Notes under the pieces: generated by a model | Seen by the model: only the letters and a program-made list of their open reading frames with translations | The model's database searches: none | Told to the model about the DNA's origin: nothing | From: Sphingobacterium sp. ML3W | GTDB lineage: Bacteria; Bacteroidota; Bacteroidia; Sphingobacteriales; Sphingobacteriaceae | Direction of reading: 5' to 3' | Length of the DNA: 64,000 nucleotides | Assembly: GCF_029542085.1 (NCBI RefSeq) | Contig: NZ_CP107036.1 | Coordinates: 1-64,000, forward strand | Shown: in pieces, positions 60,150-64,000 of the stretch | Layout of the letters: each line of letters begins with the position of its first letter | How positions within the stretch are numbered: position 1 is the first letter of the stretch | Made by a program: the position numbers and the translations under genes

Positions 60150-62006
60150 ATGGATAATTTTATTGTTTCTGCACGTAAATACCGCCCGATTACCTTTGAT
60201 TCGGTTGTAGGTCAGCAACACATTACAGGCACCTTAAAAAATGCAATTCACAACAATCAGTTGGCGCAGGCATTTTTATTCTGTGGGCCACGGGGTGTTG
60301 GTAAAACTACTTGCGCCCGTATTTTGGCCAAAACAATAAATTGCGAACAGATCTTACCCGGAACTGAGCCCTGTGGCGAATGTGACAGCTGTAAATCCTT
60401 TCAAAACGGTAATTCGTTCAGTATTCATGAACTCGATGCCGCATCTAATAACTCTGTAGATGATATCCGTAATCTCATTGATCAGGTCCGTATACCACCT
60501 CAGGCAGGAAAGTACAAGATCTATATCATCGATGAGGTGCACATGCTCTCACAGGCCGCTTTCAATGCATTCTTGAAGACTTTGGAAGAACCACCTTCTT
60601 ATGCGATTTTTATCCTAGCAACAACGGAGAAACATAAGATTTTGCCGACAATCCTTTCACGTTGTCAGATCTTTGATTTCAACCGTATAAAGGTGGAGGA
60701 CATGGCAGGTCATCTGGCGAGAATCGCTGATCGTGAAGCGATCGCTTATGACCAAGATGGTTTACATATCATTGCGCAAAAGGCAGATGGTGGTCTTCGG
60801 GATGCCTTGTCTATGTTTGATCAGATTGTCAGTTTCTCAAATAAAAATGTAACCTATCAGGCTGTTATTGACAACCTGAATATTCTGGATTATGATTATT
60901 ATTTTAAGCTAACGGATTCGATCTTGGCTGAAGATGCTGCGCAAACGCTTTTGACATTTAATGAGATTTTGAATCATGGCTTCGATGGAAGTCATTTCAT
61001 TGCTGGTTTGTCAGCTCATTTCCGTAACCTGCTGGTGGCCCGAGAGCCCGCGACGTTAAAACTATTGGAAGTTAGCGATAGCATACGACAAAAATATTTA
61101 CAGCAAGCGCAAAAAGCTTCTTCGGGATTTTTATTGTCCGCATTGAATATCTCAAACCAGTGTGAAATAAACTACAAAACAAGTAAAAACCAACGTTTAC
61201 AGGTAGAACTTGCTTTGTTGAAAATGTGTCACATCGCAAGTGCCATTAAGTTAAGCCAGCTCGGTTCTATACAGGTTCCTTCAGCTGCTGAAGGAGTAAA
61301 AAAAAAACTCCCTGAGTCTGTAGTTTCGCAGGTGAAGGAAAGTCCTTCTGCGGCAGCATCTTCTGGAAATACAGTGCAAAATGCGATACCCGCATCGACT
61401 GTATCGACACCAGCTCCTATACCCAATCCACAAACAACAGTTTCCAATCCCCAGGCTTCGGCTGCCAAACCTGAGGTGAAAAATGATGTCGTTTCAAACG
61501 TGCCGCCAAAAGTTAAAAAGGGGGGATGGGGATCCTCTGCTTCAGCGATTATTCCATCATTACCGGATTTGAACACCATTTATGACAACAACTCGGTTGC
61601 CAAAGAAGGTGATGAGCCTGAATTAATAAGAGGTACCGAACAGCGTGAGGTAAGCTTTAATCAATTTATAACCATCTGGAACGCTTATGCTGAGCGGTTG
61701 AAGACAGAAAATAAAATCAATCTCTATACGATGATGACGACGACGCAACCTCGCTTGAAGGGTACATTGATCGAGATTGATGTCGAGAATGGTGTGCAGA
61801 TGGATGTATTGCAGAGTGCGAAAGTGGATGTGTTGAATTATCTTCGGGTAAAGCTGCAAAATTTTGCGCTTGATCTGCAAGGTGTTATGATGGAATTCAC
61901 GGTTTCCCGCAAACCGTACACTTCGCAGGAAAAGTATCAGGCAATGGTAACCAAAAATCCGCTTTTAGATACTTTGCGTAAGGAGTTTAACTTAGGTTTA
62001 AGCTAA
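60150..62006 (+). CDS. dnaX: DNA polymerase III subunit gamma/tau
   Basis: The protein has 618 residues. Walker A is CGPRGVGKTTCARILAKT; a zinc module follows (CEQ...CGECDSC); Walker B/DEAx is YIIDEVHMLSQAAFNAFLKT; the SRC sensor is TILSRCQIFDFNRI. The AAA+ part (about 1-360) loads the sliding clamp. The Pro/Ser/Ala-rich linker and the C-terminal domain contact the polymerase. Replisome clamp-loader subunit. Confidence 0.97.
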   Translation: MDNFIVSARKYRPITFDSVVGQQHITGTLKNAIHNNQLAQAFLFCGPRGVGKTTCARILAKTINCEQILPGTEPCGECDSCKSFQNGNSFSIHELDAASNNSVDDIRNLIDQVRIPPQAGKYKIYIIDEVHMLSQAAFNAFLKTLEEPPSYAIFILATTEKHKILPTILSRCQIFDFNRIKVEDMAGHLARIADREAIAYDQDGLHIIAQKADGGLRDALSMFDQIVSFSNKNVTYQAVIDNLNILDYDYYFKLTDSILAEDAAQTLLTFNEILNHGFDGSHFIAGLSAHFRNLLVAREPATLKLLEVSDSIRQKYLQQAQKASSGFLLSALNISNQCEINYKTSKNQRLQVELALLKMCHIASAIKLSQLGSIQVPSAAEGVKKKLPESVVSQVKESPSAAASSGNTVQNAIPASTVSTPAPIPNPQTTVSNPQASAAKPEVKNDVVSNVPPKVKKGGWGSSASAIIPSLPDLNTIYDNNSVAKEGDEPELIRGTEQREVSFNQFITIWNAYAERLKTENKINLYTMMTTTQPRLKGTLIEIDVENGVQMDVLQSAKVDVLNYLRVKLQNFALDLQGVMMEFTVSRKPYTSQEKYQAMVTKNPLLDTLRKEFNLGLS

Positions 62007-62036
62007 ATCTCCATTCTAATTCCTATCAAATTTTTG

Positions 62037-62044
62037 TACCTTTG
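62037..62044 (+). promoter_or_regulatory. Promoter -7 box of rlmB
   Basis: TACCTTTG matches TAnnTTTG and lies 36 bases before the rlmB start, between dnaX and rlmB. No clear -33 element. Confidence 0.5.
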
Positions 62045-62079
62045 CAATCTCTTCTATTTGGAAGGTAATATTTAGTTTT

Positions 62080-62874
62080 ATGATGCAAGGAAATTTTCAG
62101 AGACGTGATCGCGATCACGGCGAAAGACGTGAAGTAAATCAGATGGTATTCGGTATCCGTGCCGTCATCGAAGCGATCGATAGTGGTAAAGAAATTGAAT
62201 CGTTATTTGTACAACGCGGATTAAACGGTAGTCTGATTCTGGAATTGAAATCCTTATTGAAAGAACATGATATTGCTTTTCAGCAGGTACCTATTGAGAA
62301 ACTGAACCGTATTACACGGAAAAATCATCAGGGTGTTATCGCGGTTATATCACCAATTACTTATCAAAATATTGAAGATCTCTTACCTCAGATCTATGAG
62401 AAGGGTGAAACTCCTCTACTTTTGATGTTAGACGGGGTGACTGACGTCCGTAATATGGGGGCTATTGCACGTACCGCAGAATGTTCAGGTGTGCATGCGA
62501 TCATCGTGCCTAAAAAAGGATCTGCTGAAATAAATCCGGATGCAATTAAGACATCAGCTGGAGCACTGTATAAAATTCCGGTCTGCCGTCATGACAGCCT
62601 ATCAAAAGTGGGTAAATTTCTGATAGATTCAGGTGTGCAACTGGTTGTTAGTACGGAAAAAACAACATCAAGCATCTATGACGTGGATTATACTGTACCT
62701 ACTTGTGTCATCATGGGTGCTGAAGATGTCGGCGTGTCAAATGATTTAATTCGTATTGCAGATAATCTTGCCAAGATACCAATGTATGGCGAAATAGGCT
62801 CCCTTAACGTGTCTGTATCGGCTGCGGTAGTGATCTATGAGGCAATTCGTCAACGTCTGCCGAAGAAGTCGTAA
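62080..62874 (+). CDS. rlmB: 23S rRNA (guanosine-2'-O)-methyltransferase RlmB type
   Basis: The protein has 264 residues. An N-terminal substrate-binding domain (QMVFGIRAVIEAIDSGKEIE) is followed by the SpoU fold with motifs LDGVTDVRNMGAIARTAECS, IIVPKKGSAEINPDAIKTSA and YGEIGSLNVSVSAAVVIYEA. It methylates ribose in 23S rRNA (G2251) or a related tRNA site. Met at 62083 is an alternative start. Confidence 0.93.
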   Translation: MMQGNFQRRDRDHGERREVNQMVFGIRAVIEAIDSGKEIESLFVQRGLNGSLILELKSLLKEHDIAFQQVPIEKLNRITRKNHQGVIAVISPITYQNIEDLLPQIYEKGETPLLLMLDGVTDVRNMGAIARTAECSGVHAIIVPKKGSAEINPDAIKTSAGALYKIPVCRHDSLSKVGKFLIDSGVQLVVSTEKTTSSIYDVDYTVPTCVIMGAEDVGVSNDLIRIADNLAKIPMYGEIGSLNVSVSAAVVIYEAIRQRLPKKS

Positions 62875-62899
62875 GCGTAAAAAAAATCTACGATATAAC

Positions 62900-62934
62900 A
62901 TAGCTTTTGTCTCTGACAAAGGCTATTTTTTTTT
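62900..62934 (+). terminator. Terminator after rlmB
   Basis: ATAGC-TTTTGTC pairs with GACAAAGGCTAT around a short loop, followed by a run of eight or more T. Confidence 0.88.
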
Positions 62935-63096
62935 ATCGGTCTTATTTGATTTTTACTTTAATATTTAAGTAGGAGGGCTTGGTTTAGTTTTATACCGATC
63001 TTTATTTAAACCTGCAGGCGAAAGCCTGATCCAGATCCCGACATCTTACATGCTTTATTGTTTGTCCCTGATAAATAGATTTGTCTATTTATTTAA

Positions 63097-64000
63097 CTAA
63101 GTATTGTAAATCGCCTCAACCTCTTTTTCATACTTCTGAAGAATGATTTTCCGCTTCATCTTTAAGGTTGGGGTTAGCTCTCCCGTCTCTATTGTCATTT
63201 CGTTCGGAATAATCGCAAATTTCTTGATCTGTTCCCAGTTACCAAAATTTTGATTGATGCGATTGAGTTCGGATTCAATCTGTTGTTTGATTTCAGCACT
63301 GTTCAGGAATTCTATTTTCGGAAGATTTGCCAACGAAGGGAAGGAGTTCTTGCTCCATTCCAACAGATTGACATAGCTTGGAACAATAAGAGCCGCAGGG
63401 AATTTTTGCGACTCACCAATTACCATCACCTGCTCAATAAAAGAAGATTCTACGATCTTGGACTCAAGCTGTTGGGGGACAATATATTTCCCACCAGAAG
63501 TCTTGAACATCTCTTTCTTGCGGTCTATTATTTTAAGAAACTTGCCGTCAACCCATTGACCAATATCTCCAGTATATAACCAACCATCTTTGAGCACCTC
63601 CGCAGTGGCTTCGTCATTTTTATAATAACCAATCATATTGTTTTCACCTTTGGTGAGAATCTCTCCATCATCGGCAAGTTTGATTTCAATATTGATCAAT
63701 GGTAGACCTACTGTACCGATTTTCATCCCTCTTTTAAAGCAGTTTACGGCAATACAAGGGCCTGCTTCGGTCAGACCGTAACCTTCATAAATAGGTATTC
63801 CGGCAGCCATATACAATCGGATTAATCTTTCTTGTAAAGCTGCACTGCCCGATGCAATCCCTTTGATGTCGCTACCCATGGCCTCCCGCCATTTAGAAAA
63901 GACGAGTTTTCGTGCGATACTTAATTTAACATCATACCACCAAGAGCGGTTTTCCAATGTGTATTGTTCACCAACACGAAGAGACCAAAAGAATATCTTG
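63097..64000 (-). CDS. Long-chain acyl-CoA ligase (AMP-forming), C-terminal part
   Basis: The frame continues through the right edge of the window, with no start in view: FFWSLRVGEQYTLENRSWWY precedes VKLSIARKLVFSKWREAMG. Adenylation motifs are GIPIYEGYGLTEAGP (A5), GWLYTGDIGQWVDGKFLKI (A7/A8) and TSGGKYIVPQQLESKIVESS. It activates fatty acids as acyl-AMP and then acyl-CoA. The last residues are near 63,097. Confidence 0.93.
   Translation of the reverse strand, partial: KIFFWSLRVGEQYTLENRSWWYDVKLSIARKLVFSKWREAMGSDIKGIASGSAALQERLIRLYMAAGIPIYEGYGLTEAGPCIAVNCFKRGMKIGTVGLPLINIEIKLADDGEILTKGENNMIGYYKNDEATAEVLKDGWLYTGDIGQWVDGKFLKIIDRKKEMFKTSGGKYIVPQQLESKIVESSFIEQVMVIGESQKFPAALIVPSYVNLLEWSKNSFPSLANLPKIEFLNSAEIKQQIESELNRINQNFGNWEQIKKFAIIPNEMTIETGELTPTLKMKRKIILQKYEKEVEAIYNT

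Overview
The window is AT-rich chromosomal DNA of a Bacteroidetes bacterium. The host part looks like Sphingobacteriaceae (Sphingobacterium/Pedobacter type): SusC/SusD pair, ECF sigma/FecR pairs, STN-domain proteins, MlaEFD set, DUF6600, DUF4286 and DUF983 proteins, TAnnTTTG promoter boxes, and almost no Shine-Dalgarno sequences. The species assignment is inference from gene content only.

Region 1, 1 to about 13,988: the right-hand part of a prophage that continues off the left edge. Minus-strand genes from about 10.2 kb leftward are the early module: an 80-aa protein, a Rha/KilAC antirepressor, a noncoding stretch with tRNA-like pieces, an excisionase-like HTH protein, a YqaJ exonuclease and neighbours, a DUF6291 replication-type protein, a RusA resolvase, HNH nucleases, and a large protein containing 25 tandem 12-bp repeats. 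A divergent control region (10,169-10,300) separates them from a plus-strand CI-like S24 repressor. That is followed by five small secreted, lipoprotein or membrane genes (11.15-13.9 kb), which are probably expressed in the lysogen. The prophage ends beside the 3' end of tRNA-Pro(GGG). No integrase, terminase or capsid gene lies in the window.

Region 2, 14-31.8 kb: host signalling and surface genes. There are three ECF sigma factors, each next to a FecR-like or HEAT-type anti-sigma gene: one with an STN-domain surface protein, one with a SusC/SusD pair, and one with a DUF4097 protein. Between them lie DnaJ/KTSC, VF530, flavin reductase and membrane protein genes.

Region 3, 31.8-49.4 kb: metabolism and housekeeping. 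It contains a methyltransferase and nicotinate phosphoribosyltransferase, a DUF6600 protein, mlaE-mlaF-mlaD, an RluA synthase, DUF983 and DUF4286 genes, a peptidase-like gene that has lost its catalytic Ser and His, a two-component system, greA, a HIT protein, and the run DedA-ppa-CNNM-rsmE.

Region 4, 49.4-59.9 kb: a probable metal-linked set of three minus-strand genes (ABC ATPase, histidine-rich FtsX-type permease, DUF3299-like protein) with a Fur-family-like 7-1-7 inverted repeat upstream. Next come a TonB-dependent receptor with its beta-helix lipoprotein, a small lipoprotein, a transglutaminase-like protein, an 800-bp repeat-rich intergenic region, and a frameshifted lipoprotein gene.

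Region 5, 60-64 kb: dnaX, rlmB and the C-terminal part of a long-chain acyl-CoA ligase cut by the window edge.

The best candidates for undescribed biology are the prophage cargo genes at 11.15-13.9 kb, the 149-nt tRNA-Leu-like element and the second T-arm element, the [YRD]SQL repeat protein, the His-rich ABC set with its operator-like palindrome, and the inactivated S9 peptidase.
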